Notes: generated by a model from the letters alone, not told the origin. A DNA stretch of 64,000 nt from Acidimicrobiales bacterium (GCA_035536915.1 DATLNE010000040.1:57496-121495), one strand, 5' to 3'; shown: positions 16,627 through 25,289, counted from the first letter of the stretch. A program made the numbers and translations.

Positions 16627-16976
16627 TGGAGGTGGCGGGAATCGAACCCGCGTCCTTCAGCTTCTCAGCAGGACTTCTCCGAGCGCATCCGGTGCTTGGA
16701 TCTCAGGCCCCTCCTCACCACCGGCAACGGTGAGGGGCCCCAGTCGGCTGAGGTGTCCCTGTCCGCCTCACCGACGAAGGTGGACAGGTAAGCCCTACAA
16801 GATGGCGTTCGCATCCGGTCCGCAGGGCTGGGACCGGGCGACCGTCGCTACTGTTTAGGCAGCGAGTGCAGGCTCATAGCCGGCATTTGTTTTTTGTTCC
16901 GGCTCTTTAACGTGGCTCCGGAGACCACGGCTCGCTTCTCCTGCCTCGACCACCGAAGTCGAAGCCGATCACCCCC
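16627..16976 (-). ncRNA. ssrA: transfer-messenger RNA (tmRNA)
   Basis: The 5' end GGGGGUGAUCGGCUUCGAC and 3' end GGUUCGAUUCCCGCC ACCUCCA form the alanine tRNA-like domain, with one G-U pair in the acceptor stem. CCA is not encoded. The messenger part reads GCC GGC UAU GAG CCU GCA CUC GCU GCC UAA after an A-rich linker, predicting the tag AGYEPALAA, one residue shorter than the E. coli tag. The GC-rich 3' half folds into the usual pseudoknots. A minus-strand -10 (TACACT, 16999-17004) lies 22 nt before the mature 5' end. It rescues stalled ribosomes together with SmpB, encoded 650 bp away. Confidence 0.95.
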
Positions 16977-17022
16977 ATGTCAAGGTGCAACAGGCCCCAG
17001 TGTACCGGCGCCCGACCCCGGC

Positions 17023-17619
17023 TCAGCCGCCCTGCTGCTTGAGGGCGGTGTCGATGCCGGCGGCGGCAGCCAGGACGATCAGGCGGAGCGGCCCTGTTGC
17101 CTGCGGCGTCAGCTCGACGACGTAGTTGTCGGCGGTGGTGAACATCTCCTTGCCCAGGCCCGCCCACTTCTTGGTGATGCGGGCCACCTCGGCCCCCGAG
17201 ATGTCGCTGATGGCGAAGTCCCACGCCCGCCAGTTCTCCGCCTTCATCTCGCCGAGCCGCACCCCGCCGGCGCCCTCGATGCCGAAGCGGACCTTGCCCA
17301 CCATGTTCTCCTGCACCAACCGCCCGACCACGCCGCCTGACCCGTCGGTGACCTCGATCTTCGACTTCCAGACCGTCGCCCCCCGCCGCAGCCCGGCCAC
17401 CTTCCGGCCGCCGGCGTCGTACACCGACAGCGTCACCGGCAGCAGCGCGTCGATGCTGCTCACCAGGCGCAGGAGCTTGCGCAACCCGGACTGCCCCTCC
17501 TGGCGGATGGCACCGACCTCGTTGCCCTGCTCGTCGCGGATCTTGTACTCGTTGGTCAGCTCGATGAGCTTGGCCTTCTGGCTGACGATCAGCCGTTCGT
17601 GCTCCAACAGCTCGGGCAT
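17023..17619 (-). CDS. phospholipid scramblase / LURP-one-like protein
   Basis: Protein of 198 residues with the tubby-like beta-barrel pattern of the scramblase/LURP-one family: LIVSQKAKLIELTNEYKI at the start, repeated 'GxxVGxI/L' strands, and a hydrophobic C-terminal helix (LRLIVLAAAAGIDTAL). No enzymatic residues are known for the bacterial members. It begins 7 bp after the smpB stop on the same strand and is probably co-transcribed with it. The ATG at 17619 is preferred because upstream codons overlap smpB. Confidence 0.8.
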   Translation of the reverse strand: MPELLEHERLIVSQKAKLIELTNEYKIRDEQGNEVGAIRQEGQSGLRKLLRLVSSIDALLPVTLSVYDAGGRKVAGLRRGATVWKSKIEVTDGSGGVVGRLVQENMVGKVRFGIEGAGGVRLGEMKAENWRAWDFAISDISGAEVARITKKWAGLGKEMFTTADNYVVELTPQATGPLRLIVLAAAAGIDTALKQQGG

Positions 17620-17626
17620 GGCGACC

Positions 17627-18103
17627 TCAGTCTTCCCCGCGCCGGCCTCGGGCCGACGCACGTTCGATGTCGCGAGCGGCGTCGCGCTCGGCGATGGCAT
17701 GTCGCTTGTCGTACGTCTTGCGACCCCGGGCCAAGGCGAGCTCGATCTTGGCCCGTCCGTCCTTGAAGTAGATCGACAGGGGCACGAGGGTCAACGAGTC
17801 CTGCTTGGTGCGCTCGTCGAGCTCGTCGATCTCCCGCCGGTGCAGCAACAGCTTGCGTTTCCGATCGGGGTCGTGGGCCCCGAACCCGTTGGCATGCACG
17901 TACGGCGACACGTGCACCCCGTACAACCACACCTCGCCGCCCTCGGCCCGGGCGTAGGCATCGCGCAGCTGCACCTTGCCGTCGCGCAACGACTTCACCT
18001 CGCTGCCCTGGAGCGCGATGCCGCACTCGAAGGTCTCGAGCACGTCGTAGTCGTGCCGAGCCTTGCGGTTCTGCGCGACCGGCCTGGTGCCCTTGGGCGG
18101 CAT
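17627..18103 (-). CDS. smpB: SsrA-binding protein SmpB
   Basis: Protein of 158 residues that binds tmRNA and fills the decoding site during trans-translation. Seen: NRKARHDYDVLETFECGIAL, GSEVKSLRDGKVQLRDAYA and the C-terminal GRKTYDKRHAIAERDA tail that occupies the mRNA channel. Normal length and all conserved segments present. It lies next to the tmRNA gene, a common linkage. Divergent from the Mec-type peptidase gene. Confidence 0.97.
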   Translation of the reverse strand: MPPKGTRPVAQNRKARHDYDVLETFECGIALQGSEVKSLRDGKVQLRDAYARAEGGEVWLYGVHVSPYVHANGFGAHDPDRKRKLLLHRREIDELDERTKQDSLTLVPLSIYFKDGRAKIELALARGRKTYDKRHAIAERDAARDIERASARGRRGED

Positions 18104-18116
18104 AGGGAGGCGAGGG

Positions 18117-18122
18117 TAGCGT
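18117..18122 (+). promoter_or_regulatory. -10 element for the cysteine operon
   Basis: TAGCGT lies 9 nt before the ATG at 18132; probable leaderless start of the mec-cysO-cysM run. Confidence 0.45.
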
Positions 18123-18131
18123 GCCGCCCCG

Positions 18132-18539
18132 ATGCTCCGGCTCTCCGAAGACGTCTACCAGCGCATGGTCGGCCACTGCTACGACGGCCTGCCCTTGGAG
18201 GCGTGCGGCCTGCTGGCAGGCGACGCCGAGACGGGCAAGGCCGAGCGTTGCTACCCCACGCGCAACGACGCCGCGTCGTCGCGCGTCTACACCGTCAACG
18301 GCACAGACTTCCTCAAGGCCGACCGCGACGCCGAGGACAACGGGCTCACCATCCTCGGCGTCTTCCACTCCCACACCCACACCGACGCGTACCCGTCGCC
18401 CACCGACGTGGCCCAGGCTCCCGACCCCACGTGGCACTACGTGTTGGTGTCGCTGCGCGACCTGGCGCCGGTGGTGCGGTCGTACCGGATCGTGGACGGG
18501 AAGATCACCGAAGAGCCGGTTGTTCTCGAACGTCGGTAG
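18132..18539 (+). CDS. mec: JAMM-type metallopeptidase, Mec+-like
   Basis: Protein of 135 residues of the MPN/JAB1 family. The zinc motif is complete: Glu in LEACGLL near residue 23 and HSHTHTDAYPSPTD near residue 80 (HxH, then Ser and Asp). In Mycobacterium tuberculosis the orthologue Rv1334 releases cysteine from the CysO-cysteine adduct. Here it directly precedes a CysO-like carrier and CysM, supporting the same role. It may also trim the carrier's C-terminal tail (inference). Confidence 0.9.
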   Translation: MLRLSEDVYQRMVGHCYDGLPLEACGLLAGDAETGKAERCYPTRNDAASSRVYTVNGTDFLKADRDAEDNGLTILGVFHSHTHTDAYPSPTDVAQAPDPTWHYVLVSLRDLAPVVRSYRIVDGKITEEPVVLERR

Positions 18540-18569
18540 CATTCACTCGTTCGAACACCGGGAGGAACT

Positions 18570-18851
18570 GTGGCCGTCGAAGTCCGTTTGCCGACCATCC
18601 TGCGCCAGCACGCGGGTGGGCAGGGCTCCATCCGAGCCAACGGCTCGACGCTGGGCGAGGTGTTCGAGGACCTGGTGCGCCAGTTCCCCGGCCTCGCGGG
18701 CCAGGTCGTCACCGAGGACGGGGCGCTGCACAAGTTCGTCAACGTCTACGTGAACGACGACGACGTGCGTTACCTCGACAAGCTCGACACCAAGGTGGGC
18801 GACGACGACGTGATCTCGGTCCTGCCCGCCGTCGCCGGAGGCGCGGGATAG
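18570..18851 (+). CDS. cysO: CysO-like sulfur carrier protein
   Basis: Protein of 93 residues, MoaD/ThiS beta-grasp fold (VEVRLPTILRQHAGG at the start). As a C-terminal thiocarboxylate it donates sulfur to CysM in the O-phosphoserine route. The end reads LPAVAGGAG: the functional Gly-Gly is followed by Ala-Gly, so two residues must be removed before activation, presumably by the neighbouring JAMM peptidase. GTG start with Shine-Dalgarno GGAGG about 5 nt upstream. It ends 4 bp before cysM. Confidence 0.9.
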   Translation: MAVEVRLPTILRQHAGGQGSIRANGSTLGEVFEDLVRQFPGLAGQVVTEDGALHKFVNVYVNDDDVRYLDKLDTKVGDDDVISVLPAVAGGAG

Positions 18852-18855
18852 GGCA

Positions 18856-19791
18856 GTGGCCGTCTACGGCAACGTCCTCGACCTCATCGGCAACACCCCG
18901 CTGCTCGACCTGAGCACGCTCAGCCCCAACCCGCGGGTGCGCATCCTGGCCAAGCTCGAAGGCCAGACCCCCGGCGGCTCGGTCAAGGACCGCATCGCCC
19001 TGTCGATGATCGAGACGGCCGAGAAGGACGGCACCCTTTCGCCCGGCCAGACGATCATCGAGCCCACGTCGGGCAACACCGGCATCGGCCTGGCCATGGT
19101 GGCCCGCATCAAGGGCTACCCCATGAAGACGGTGCTGCCCACCAACGTGTCGCCCGAGCGCAAGCAGCTCCTGCAGGTGTGGGGCGCCGAGATCATCGAG
19201 TCGCCCGGGTCGGAAGGTTCCAATGGCGCCGTGCGCATGGCCCAGCGCCTGGCCGCCGAGCACCCCGAGTGGGCCTTCCTCTACCAGTACGCCAACCCCG
19301 CCAACCCCAAGGCGCACTACGAGGGCACCGCTCCCGAGATCTGGCGCGACTGCCCCGAGATCACCCACTTCGTGGCAGGCCTGGGCACCAGCGGCACCCT
19401 CATGGGCTGCTCTCGGTTCTTCAAGGAGCGCAACCCGGCCGTGCAGATCTGGGCCGTCGAGCCGCCGTCGGGGGAGATGGTGGACGGCCTGCGCAACCTC
19501 GACGACGGCTACATCCCGCCGGTCTTCGACCCCGACCTGCTCGACCGCAAGAAGGTGGTCGGCCCCGAGGAATCGATCCTCGGCACCCGCCGGCTCATCG
19601 AGGTCGGCGTGTTCTCCGGCATCTCGTCGGGCGCCGCGCTCATGGGTGCGATCAAGTGCGCGGCCGACATCGACGAGGGCGTGGTCGTCACGCTGTTCCC
19701 CGACGCCGGGTGGAAGTACCTGTCGAGCGAGGCGTGGACCGCGGACCTGGCCGACGTCACCGCCCGCGCCCGCGAGATCAACTACTGGTAG
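18856..19791 (+). CDS. cysM: cysteine synthase CysM, CysO-dependent type
   Basis: PLP enzyme of 311 residues making cysteine from O-phosphoserine (or O-acetylserine) and a sulfur donor. Seen: the PLP lysine in GGSVKDRIALSM, the substrate loop PTSGNTGIGLAM, the phosphate loop GLGTSGTLMG, and the C-terminal EINYW. Placement behind mec and cysO argues for use of thiocarboxylated CysO as donor, as in mycobacteria, rather than free sulfide. GTG start. Confidence 0.95.
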   Translation: MAVYGNVLDLIGNTPLLDLSTLSPNPRVRILAKLEGQTPGGSVKDRIALSMIETAEKDGTLSPGQTIIEPTSGNTGIGLAMVARIKGYPMKTVLPTNVSPERKQLLQVWGAEIIESPGSEGSNGAVRMAQRLAAEHPEWAFLYQYANPANPKAHYEGTAPEIWRDCPEITHFVAGLGTSGTLMGCSRFFKERNPAVQIWAVEPPSGEMVDGLRNLDDGYIPPVFDPDLLDRKKVVGPEESILGTRRLIEVGVFSGISSGAALMGAIKCAADIDEGVVVTLFPDAGWKYLSSEAWTADLADVTARAREINYW

Positions 19792-19807
19792 CCCCGGTCG
19801 GCTGTCG

Positions 19808-19813
19808 TAGCCT
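19808..19813 (+). promoter_or_regulatory. -10 element, leaderless murI start
   Basis: TAGCCT lies 9 nt before the murI ATG, so murI-rph-rdgB may have a promoter separate from cysM. Confidence 0.4.
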
Positions 19814-19822
19814 GCGGGCCCA

Positions 19823-20626
19823 ATGGACGACCGGGCCATCGGCGTGTTCGACAGCGGTTTCGGCGGGCTGACCGTCGCCCGCGCCCTCATCGACCTCCTC
19901 CCCGGCGAGGACATCGTCTACTTCGGCGACACCGGCCGCTACCCGTACGGGCCCCGGCCGCTCGACGAGGTGCGCGAGTTCGCTCGCCAGATCACCGGCA
20001 TGCTGATCGAACGCCACGACGTGAAGATGGTCGTCGTCGCCTGCAATACGGCGGCCGCTGCTGCGTTGGATCTCCTGCGCTTCGAGCACGAGGTGCCCAT
20101 CGTCGGCGTGATCGACCCTGGGGTGCGCGCCGCGCTGGCCGCCACCCGCAACCGCCGGGTCGGGGTCATCGGCACCGTGGGCACGATGGCCTCGGGCGCC
20201 TACCAGCGGGCCGTGCACGCCAGCCGGGCCGAGGTGGAACTGACGTGCAGCGCGTGCCCGGGCTTCGTGGAGTTCGTGGAGCGGGGGGAGACCGACAGCG
20301 AGCAGGTGCACGTGCTGGCCGAACGCCTCTTGGCCCCGGTCAAGCAGGCAGGCGTCGACACCCTGTTGCTCGGCTGCACCCATTACCCGTTCCTCGCTCG
20401 CACCATCGGTGACGTCATGGGCCGTGAGGTGGTGCTGGTGTCGTCGGCCGAGGAGACGGCGTTCGAGGTCTTGAGCATCCTCGACGACACCGGCCTCGGC
20501 ACGCGCACCGCAGGCAAGGGCCAGCACCGATGGGTGTCGTCGGGCGACGTCGAGTGGTTCCGGTCGCTTGGCGCCCAGTTGTTCGGGCCTGAACTGGCCG
20601 ACGTGGAGGCGTGGTCGTGGGCCTGA
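19823..20626 (+). CDS. murI: glutamate racemase
   Basis: Protein of 267 residues supplying D-glutamate for peptidoglycan. Seen: [17 protein letters not shown] at the N-terminus, the first catalytic Cys in [12 protein letters not shown] and the second in [11 protein letters not shown], both intact. Length is typical. Overlaps the start of the metallo-beta-lactamase-fold gene by up to 16 bp. Confidence 0.96.
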   Translation: MDDRAIGVFDSGFGGLTVARALIDLLPGEDIVYFGDTGRYPYGPRPLDEVREFARQITGMLIERHDVKMVVVACNTAAAAALDLLRFEHEVPIVGVIDPGVRAALAATRNRRVGVIGTVGTMASGAYQRAVHASRAEVELTCSACPGFVEFVERGETDSEQVHVLAERLLAPVKQAGVDTLLLGCTHYPFLARTIGDVMGREVVLVSSAEETAFEVLSILDDTGLGTRTAGKGQHRWVSSGDVEWFRSLGAQLFGPELADVEAWSWA

Positions 20627-21342
20627 GCGTCACCGTGCTCGGTTGCAGCGGCAGCTATCCGGCGGCGGGGGAGGCGTGCAGCGGTTACCTCGTGCGCGGC
20701 GCGGGCACGACGCTCTGGCTCGATGCGGGCTCGGGCACCATGTCGAACCTGCAACGCCACGTCGGATTGGGCGACATCGACGCCGTGGTGCTGAGCCACG
20801 AGCACCCCGACCACTGGAGCGACATCGAGGGCTACTGGGTGGCCATGACGTACGGCGACGAGCCCCGCCGCCACATCCCCGTGTACGCCCCAGCGGGCGT
20901 GCGCGCCAAGGCCACAACAGACATGGCGCCGACGTTCGACTGGCAGGTTATCGCCGACGGGTCCGACGAGACGATCGGCGGGCTGCGGCTGCGGTTCTCG
21001 CGTACCGACCACCGGCCCGAGACGTTGGCCGTCCGCATCGACGGCGACGGCAAGTCGTTCGGCTACTCGGCCGACACCGGCCCGGCGTGGTCGTTGTCGG
21101 CCCTGGGGGAGGGGCTCGACCTGGCGCTGTGCGAGGCGTCGTACACCAGCGACAAGACAGGCGACCCCCGCCACCTGACGGCCGCCGAGGCAGGCCGCAC
21201 CGCCCGCGAGGCAGGTGCCGCCCGTTTGTTGCTCACCCATTTCTGGCCCACCGTCGACCGCCGGCGCAGCGCCGAGGAAGCGGCCGCCACCTTCGGCGGG
21301 CCTGTCGAGATCGCCACCACCAACGAGGAGTACACCCTGTGA
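20611..21342 (+). CDS. MBL-fold hydrolase, Rv1339-like (probable cAMP phosphodiesterase)
   Basis: Protein of 243 residues. Seen: [20 protein letters not shown] at the start, the metal motif [10 protein letters not shown] near residue 60, and DTGPAWSL and HFWPTVDRR for further ligands. In M. tuberculosis the gene at the same position, Rv1339, is an atypical class II cyclic-nucleotide phosphodiesterase; orthology is suggested by order and motifs. The GTG at 20617 is an alternative start. Its TGA overlaps the rph start by 4 bp. Confidence 0.88.
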   Translation: MVVGLSVTVLGCSGSYPAAGEACSGYLVRGAGTTLWLDAGSGTMSNLQRHVGLGDIDAVVLSHEHPDHWSDIEGYWVAMTYGDEPRRHIPVYAPAGVRAKATTDMAPTFDWQVIADGSDETIGGLRLRFSRTDHRPETLAVRIDGDGKSFGYSADTGPAWSLSALGEGLDLALCEASYTSDKTGDPRHLTAAEAGRTAREAGAARLLLTHFWPTVDRRRSAEEAAATFGGPVEIATTNEEYTL

Positions 21343-22076
21343 CCGCACGCAGAGACGGCCGCGCCCCCGACGACCTCCGGCCGTTGCGCTTCGAGCGCGA
21401 CTACACCGAGTTCGCCGCCGGCTCGGTGCTGGTGAGCATGGGCCGCACCCGGGTGCTGTGCACCGCCTCGGTGGAGGAGGACGTGCCCCGGTGGATGCGG
21501 GGGACGGGCAAGGGCTGGGTCACCGCCGAGTACTCGATGCTGCCGGGCTCGACGGCCGAGCGGGTGAGCCGGGAGGCGGCCAAGGGTAAGCAGAGCGGGC
21601 GCACCCAGGAGATCCAGCGGTTGATCGGCCGGGCGCTGCGGGCCGTCACCGACATGCGGCCGTTGGGCGAGGTGCAGATCGTGCTCGACTGCGACGTGCT
21701 GCAGGCCGACGGCGGCACTCGCACGGCCTCGATCTGCGGCGCCTACGTGGCATTGCACGACGCCTGCACCCGGTTGCAGCAGCGGGGCGTGATCAAGCGC
21801 AACCCGTTGCTCGACGCCTGTGCGGCGGTGTCGGTCGGCGTCATCGGCGGCGTGCCCATGCTCGACCTCGACTACTCCGAGGACGCCGGGGCCGAGACCG
21901 ACATGAACGTGGTGATGACGGGCTCGGGCGGCTTCGTGGAGGTGCAGGGCACGGCCGAGGGCGCGCCGTTCAGCCGCGGTGAGCTCGACGAGTTGTTGGC
22001 GCTGGCCGAGCACGGCATCGCCTCGATCCTCGAAGCGCAGCAGGCCCTGTTGGCAACGCCCCCCGCCGCCCGGTGA
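21339..22076 (+). CDS. rph: ribonuclease PH
   Basis: Phosphorolytic 3'-5' exoribonuclease of 245 residues that trims tRNA 3' ends; this matters here because neither the tRNA-Leu nor tmRNA gene encodes CCA. Seen: [20 protein letters not shown], the phosphate-site [35 protein letters not shown] and [18 protein letters not shown] start overlapping the upstream stop (GTGA). The stop overlaps rdgB. Confidence 0.96.
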   Translation: MTARRDGRAPDDLRPLRFERDYTEFAAGSVLVSMGRTRVLCTASVEEDVPRWMRGTGKGWVTAEYSMLPGSTAERVSREAAKGKQSGRTQEIQRLIGRALRAVTDMRPLGEVQIVLDCDVLQADGGTRTASICGAYVALHDACTRLQQRGVIKRNPLLDACAAVSVGVIGGVPMLDLDYSEDAGAETDMNVVMTGSGGFVEVQGTAEGAPFSRGELDELLALAEHGIASILEAQQALLATPPAAR

Positions 22077-22648
22077 CCCGGCTCGTCCTCGCCACCGCCA
22101 ACCCCGACAAGGCCCGCGAGATCGCCGCGCTGCTGGTCGGGTTCGACGTGGTGCCCCGGCCCGCCGAGGTGCCCGACGTCGAGGAGACGGGAACCACGCT
22201 GGAGGACAACGCCCGTCTGAAGGCAGTGGCGCTGGTGGAGGCGACGGGCAGCGCAGCGGTGGCCGACGACACCGGCTTGGAGGTCGAGGCGTTGGGCGGC
22301 GAGCCGGGCGTCTACTCGGCCCGTTTCTCGGGCGAGGGCGCCACCTATGCAAGCAACGTGGCCAAGTTGCTGCGGGTGATGGAGGGCCAGTCGAACCGCC
22401 GGGCCCGCTTCCGCACGGTGGCGCTGGCCCGGTTCCCCGACGGCCGTGAGGTGGTGGCCGAAGGCGTGGTCGACGGCGTGATCACTGAAGTCGCTCGGGG
22501 CGACGGGGGGTTCGGCTACGACCCGGTGTTCCAACCCGACGAGGGCGACGGCCGGACGTACGCCGAGCTCACGCTCGAGGAGAAGAACTCTTTGTCGCAC
22601 CGCGGCCGCGCCTTTCGGGCGCTGGCGGTGCAACTCCCGAGTACATAG
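22073..22648 (+). CDS. rdgB: XTP/dITP diphosphatase (HAM1 family)
   Basis: House-cleaning pyrophosphatase of 191 residues that hydrolyses non-canonical purine nucleoside triphosphates. Seen: [40 protein letters not shown], and [10 protein letters not shown] plus [10 protein letters not shown] near the end. GTG start overlapping rph by 4 bp. The stop codon lies inside a long hairpin. Confidence 0.95.
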   Translation: MTRLVLATANPDKAREIAALLVGFDVVPRPAEVPDVEETGTTLEDNARLKAVALVEATGSAAVADDTGLEVEALGGEPGVYSARFSGEGATYASNVAKLLRVMEGQSNRRARFRTVALARFPDGREVVAEGVVDGVITEVARGDGGFGYDPVFQPDEGDGRTYAELTLEEKNSLSHRGRAFRALAVQLPST

Positions 22649-22678
22649 ACCACCGGTGAGGTGGCCTATGTACTCGGG
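22636..22678. terminator. 19-bp hairpin with one mismatch at the end of rdgB
   Basis: Outer arms 22636-22648 (CCCGAGTACATAG) and 22666-22678 are exact; after one A/C mismatch, CCACC (22650-22654) pairs with GGTGG (22660-22664). The left arm includes the rdgB stop codon. It separates rdgB from a convergent gene and lacks a T-tract. Confidence 0.65.
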
Positions 22679-22687
22679 GACGGTGGG

Positions 22688-23491
22688 TCAGCAGGGCGCG
22701 TCGAAGTTCACGATGCACGCCGACGGCACTGTGATCGGCACCGGCGTCGTGCCCGTGGGCAGGACGAGCGTGACGGTCGTCGTCGCACCCGTGACGGCGA
22801 GCTTGCCGTCAAGGCACAGGCCACCGATCACGCAAGGCGGCGTCGAACCCAACGTCGGCGTCGAAAGCCCAGGGACGCCCGGCGTCCCGAAGGCACCGGC
22901 CCCAGCGCCCGTCTGCCGGTACACCATGCTCCCGTTAAGCCACACCTCGACGAACGAGAGGCCGTAGCCCGCGCCCACAGATCCGGGAGGCCCGGTGACG
23001 GGGGCCAATCCACCGACTGCGACACCGGTAGCCAGAAGTTCCGGGGATCCGCCGTTGCAGTTCGCAGCGGTGACCAGGCACACCTGGAACGGGATCTCGA
23101 ATCCGATGAATGCCCCACTCGGGCTCACGGACGTTCCGGAAGTGTTCGGTGTCGTCGACACCGAATTGAGCGCATCGCAGTTGACGGGCTGGCTCACGCC
23201 GGGGTCACTGGCGCAGTAGACCCAGGCGACGGCGCCCGTCGGATTGGGTCGGTTGGGTCCGACAATGGTGCCGATTGCGCCCGCTGCCGGACCTGCTCGG
23301 TAGCACAGCTCGACGTGGGAGTAGAGCGGATTGACTGTCGCCGCCAGATAGACGGGCGACGGGAGAATGGGGATCTCCAGCTGGCCCGGCGTGTCGTCGC
23401 TACACCAGTCGGATGGCGCCCCCTGTGCCGGTGCGACGCCGCAAAGGCCGGCAAGAGCCATCGTGGCCAGCAGTGCAAGTGCTCGTTTCAT
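22688..23491 (-). CDS. secreted protein of unknown function
   Basis: Protein of 267 residues with a clear signal peptide (MKRALALLATMALAGLCGVAPAQGA, cleavage after AQGA). The mature part is Gly/Pro/Thr/Val-rich, strand-like, with about eight cysteines that could pair outside the cell. No known domain is recognised. A good Shine-Dalgarno (AAGGAG) sits 5 nt before the ATG. It resembles in style, but not in recognisable sequence, the secreted protein at 49986. Confidence 0.75.
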   Translation of the reverse strand: MKRALALLATMALAGLCGVAPAQGAPSDWCSDDTPGQLEIPILPSPVYLAATVNPLYSHVELCYRAGPAAGAIGTIVGPNRPNPTGAVAWVYCASDPGVSQPVNCDALNSVSTTPNTSGTSVSPSGAFIGFEIPFQVCLVTAANCNGGSPELLATGVAVGGLAPVTGPPGSVGAGYGLSFVEVWLNGSMVYRQTGAGAGAFGTPGVPGLSTPTLGSTPPCVIGGLCLDGKLAVTGATTTVTLVLPTGTTPVPITVPSACIVNFDAPC

Positions 23492-23613
23492 GTTGCTCCT
23501 TGATTGTCCGCGTGAACGCCCGGAGCAACCGGCGGAGCGACCGAGACACCAACAGCAGACTCGACCCCAGCAACGCCTGCCCCCCAGGCGGCGCCTACCT
23601 TACTTGGCAGTAG
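23492..23613 (-). promoter_or_regulatory. leader region of the secreted-protein gene
   Basis: The gap contains a minus-strand -10-like TAAGGT near 23590-23600 and a small hairpin CGCCTG-CCCCC-CAGGCG at 23574-23590 that may end the upstream aldolase operon. No known leader RNA is recognised. Confidence 0.3.
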
Positions 23614-24609
23614 CTACCAGCCGCGGAGGTCGACCGGCCAGGTCTCGACGACGTCGTCGCCCCGCACCAGGTGCATCACCTCGTGGTAGGCGACGGTGGG
23701 GTCGACGTGGGCGGGCAGCACCCGCACCTGGTCGCCCACCTGGAGCGGCGACTCGGGGGCGAACGTCAGGTGCTCGTCGGACGTGAACCAGACGGTTGCG
23801 CCGGGCACGCTGGGGTTGCCGTGGTCCATGCCGAACGACTTGAGCCCGCAGTCGGCCACCACCCAGCCGTCGCCTACCGAGATGATCGTCGACAGCACGC
23901 TCAGTGCCTGCTCGAACGGGAGCCCGCAGCGCCCGTAGGTGGTGTCCATCAACGCGTACGACCCGGCCTGGATCTCGGTCGCCTGCGGGTTGATGTCGTA
24001 CGTGCCGGTGCCGCCGGCCGACACGATGCCGTCGTCACCGGCAACGTCGTCGGCTGCCGCCAGCAAGAGCGCCATCGATGCCGCCACGCCCTCGGCCCGC
24101 ACCTCACGCGACTCGATGCCCACCACGTGGCCCTCGTAGCCCATGACGCCTCGGACCCGAAGTCCACGCGAACGGGCCAACGCCGCCAGCCGACCGGCGT
24201 CGTCGGGACGGCACCCGCACCGGGGCAGCCCGACGTTCACGTCGATGACCACCTCGCGCACGCCGCCTGCGACCGCGGCTTCGATCGTCGCCTCCGAGTC
24301 GACGGCCACCGTCACCCGAGCGGCGCCCGCCAGTGCCCCGAGTCGCCGGGCATCGAGCACTTCGTTGGCCAGCAGCAGGTCGTCGCCCAACCCGGCCGCC
24401 GCCATTCCCTCCATCTCCCGCACGGTGGCGCAGGTGAAGCCGACGTGCCCCACCTCGCGCTGGCGGCGCGCCAGCGAGGTGCACTTGTGGGCCTTGACGT
24501 GGGGCCGCATCCGCGTGCCGGGTAAGGCCGAGGCCATGAGCGACAGGTTGGCGTCGAGGGCGTCGGCCTCGACGAGCAGCGCCGGGGTGGTCAGGTCATC
24601 GAGGCGCAC
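23614..24609 (-). CDS. D-threonine aldolase-like / D-serine dehydratase-like PLP enzyme
   Basis: Protein of 331 residues, fold type III: N-terminal alanine-racemase-like barrel with the PLP lysine in RPHVKAHKC near residue 40, and a C-terminal beta domain. The metal site reads [20 protein letters not shown], giving His-x-Asp. Known D-threonine aldolases use His-x-Asp while D-serine dehydratases use His-x-Cys, so aldolase is favoured. It overlaps the start region of the next minus-strand gene upstream by 14 bp, so the pair is an operon. Confidence 0.82.
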   Translation of the reverse strand: MRLDDLTTPALLVEADALDANLSLMASALPGTRMRPHVKAHKCTSLARRQREVGHVGFTCATVREMEGMAAAGLGDDLLLANEVLDARRLGALAGAARVTVAVDSEATIEAAVAGGVREVVIDVNVGLPRCGCRPDDAGRLAALARSRGLRVRGVMGYEGHVVGIESREVRAEGVAASMALLLAAADDVAGDDGIVSAGGTGTYDINPQATEIQAGSYALMDTTYGRCGLPFEQALSVLSTIISVGDGWVVADCGLKSFGMDHGNPSVPGATVWFTSDEHLTFAPESPLQVGDQVRVLPAHVDPTVAYHEVMHLVRGDDVVETWPVDLRGW

Positions 24610-24895
24610 GTCGACCGCGCCGCAGGAGCAGCGTGCCCGTGCCGATGGCGCCCATGCCGACCGCCACGAGGCCGGCCACGTCGCCGCCGGTGATGGGGAT
24701 CGGCGCGCTGCGGGTCACCACCCGGCCCAGCACCTTGGTGTCGGGCTCCGCCGGAGCAGCAGGGCGAACCGGGTCACGGGTCACTGTGGCGGGCCGCGTT
24801 CGCACGTAGTCGTCCTGTGCGCCGACGGTTGCCGCACCCCCGAAGAAGGTGCCGACCAACGCCCCCGCGGCCACCAACATCCGTGCCTTGGTCAC
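24596..24895 (-). CDS. small secreted protein with sortase-like C-terminal anchor
   Basis: Protein of 99 residues from a GTG start. Signal peptide at residues 1-27 (ends GAATVGAQ), a Pro/Arg-rich linker, then IPITG at about 66-70, a hydrophobic segment ([17 protein letters not shown]) and the tail RRGRR. That order is the sortase cell-wall sorting signal, with I for the usual L. Short for a surface protein, with almost no room for a folded domain. Its 3' end overlaps the aldolase-like gene by 14 bp. Confidence 0.65.
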   Translation of the reverse strand: MTKARMLVAAGALVGTFFGGAATVGAQDDYVRTRPATVTRDPVRPAAPAEPDTKVLGRVVTRSAPIPITGGDVAGLVAVGMGAIGTGTLLLRRGRRAPR

Positions 24896-25013
24896 CGTCG
24901 AAGCATCCCATCGGTCGCTCGGCGGCTGGTGGATGCTCGAAAAAATTCCGGCGATTGCCGCGACGAAATCGGCGCCCCGTACGTAGTAAGAGCAGAAGAG
25001 CTCGGGAGGCGCC

Positions 25014-25289
25014 ATGCAACAGGCCACCGCAGAAGCCATGGCCCACTCGTGCGGGCACAAGCGGGCGTACGGCGCCCGCTGCGCCCGCATCGTCGCCCAG
25101 CGCATGCGCGAGCAGGGGCGACGGGTGGCGCCGTACCGCTGCTTCGTCTGCGGCGCCTGGCACATCGGGGCCACGCCGTCGTACGACCAACTGCGCCGCA
25201 TCGCCGAGGCCATCCGCGACCTGCACGGGAACCTGCCGGGTGTGGGCGAGAGGACTCGAACCTCCACCCCCGAAGGGACCGGGACCTAA
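25014..25289 (+). CDS. small zinc-ribbon protein running into antisense tRNA-Leu
   Basis: Protein of 91 residues. The central part has a convincing zinc ribbon ([16 protein letters not shown], then [12 protein letters not shown]), matching a family of small actinobacterial and phage proteins with a 'YxCxxCxxWH' core. The ATG follows GGGAGG (Shine-Dalgarno) by about 5 nt. The last 16 codons lie inside the antisense strand of the tRNA-Leu gene ([13 protein letters not shown]), so the natural C-terminus may have been lost or replaced. Function unknown. Confidence 0.6.
   Translation: MQQATAEAMAHSCGHKRAYGARCARIVAQRMREQGRRVAPYRCFVCGAWHIGATPSYDQLRRIAEAIRDLHGNLPGVGERTRTSTPEGTGT

Noticed and set aside
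14690..16627. Integrative element using the tmRNA 3' end as attachment site
   Set aside because: No integrase and no second copy of the tmRNA 3' sequence was found in the window; kept only as an islet.
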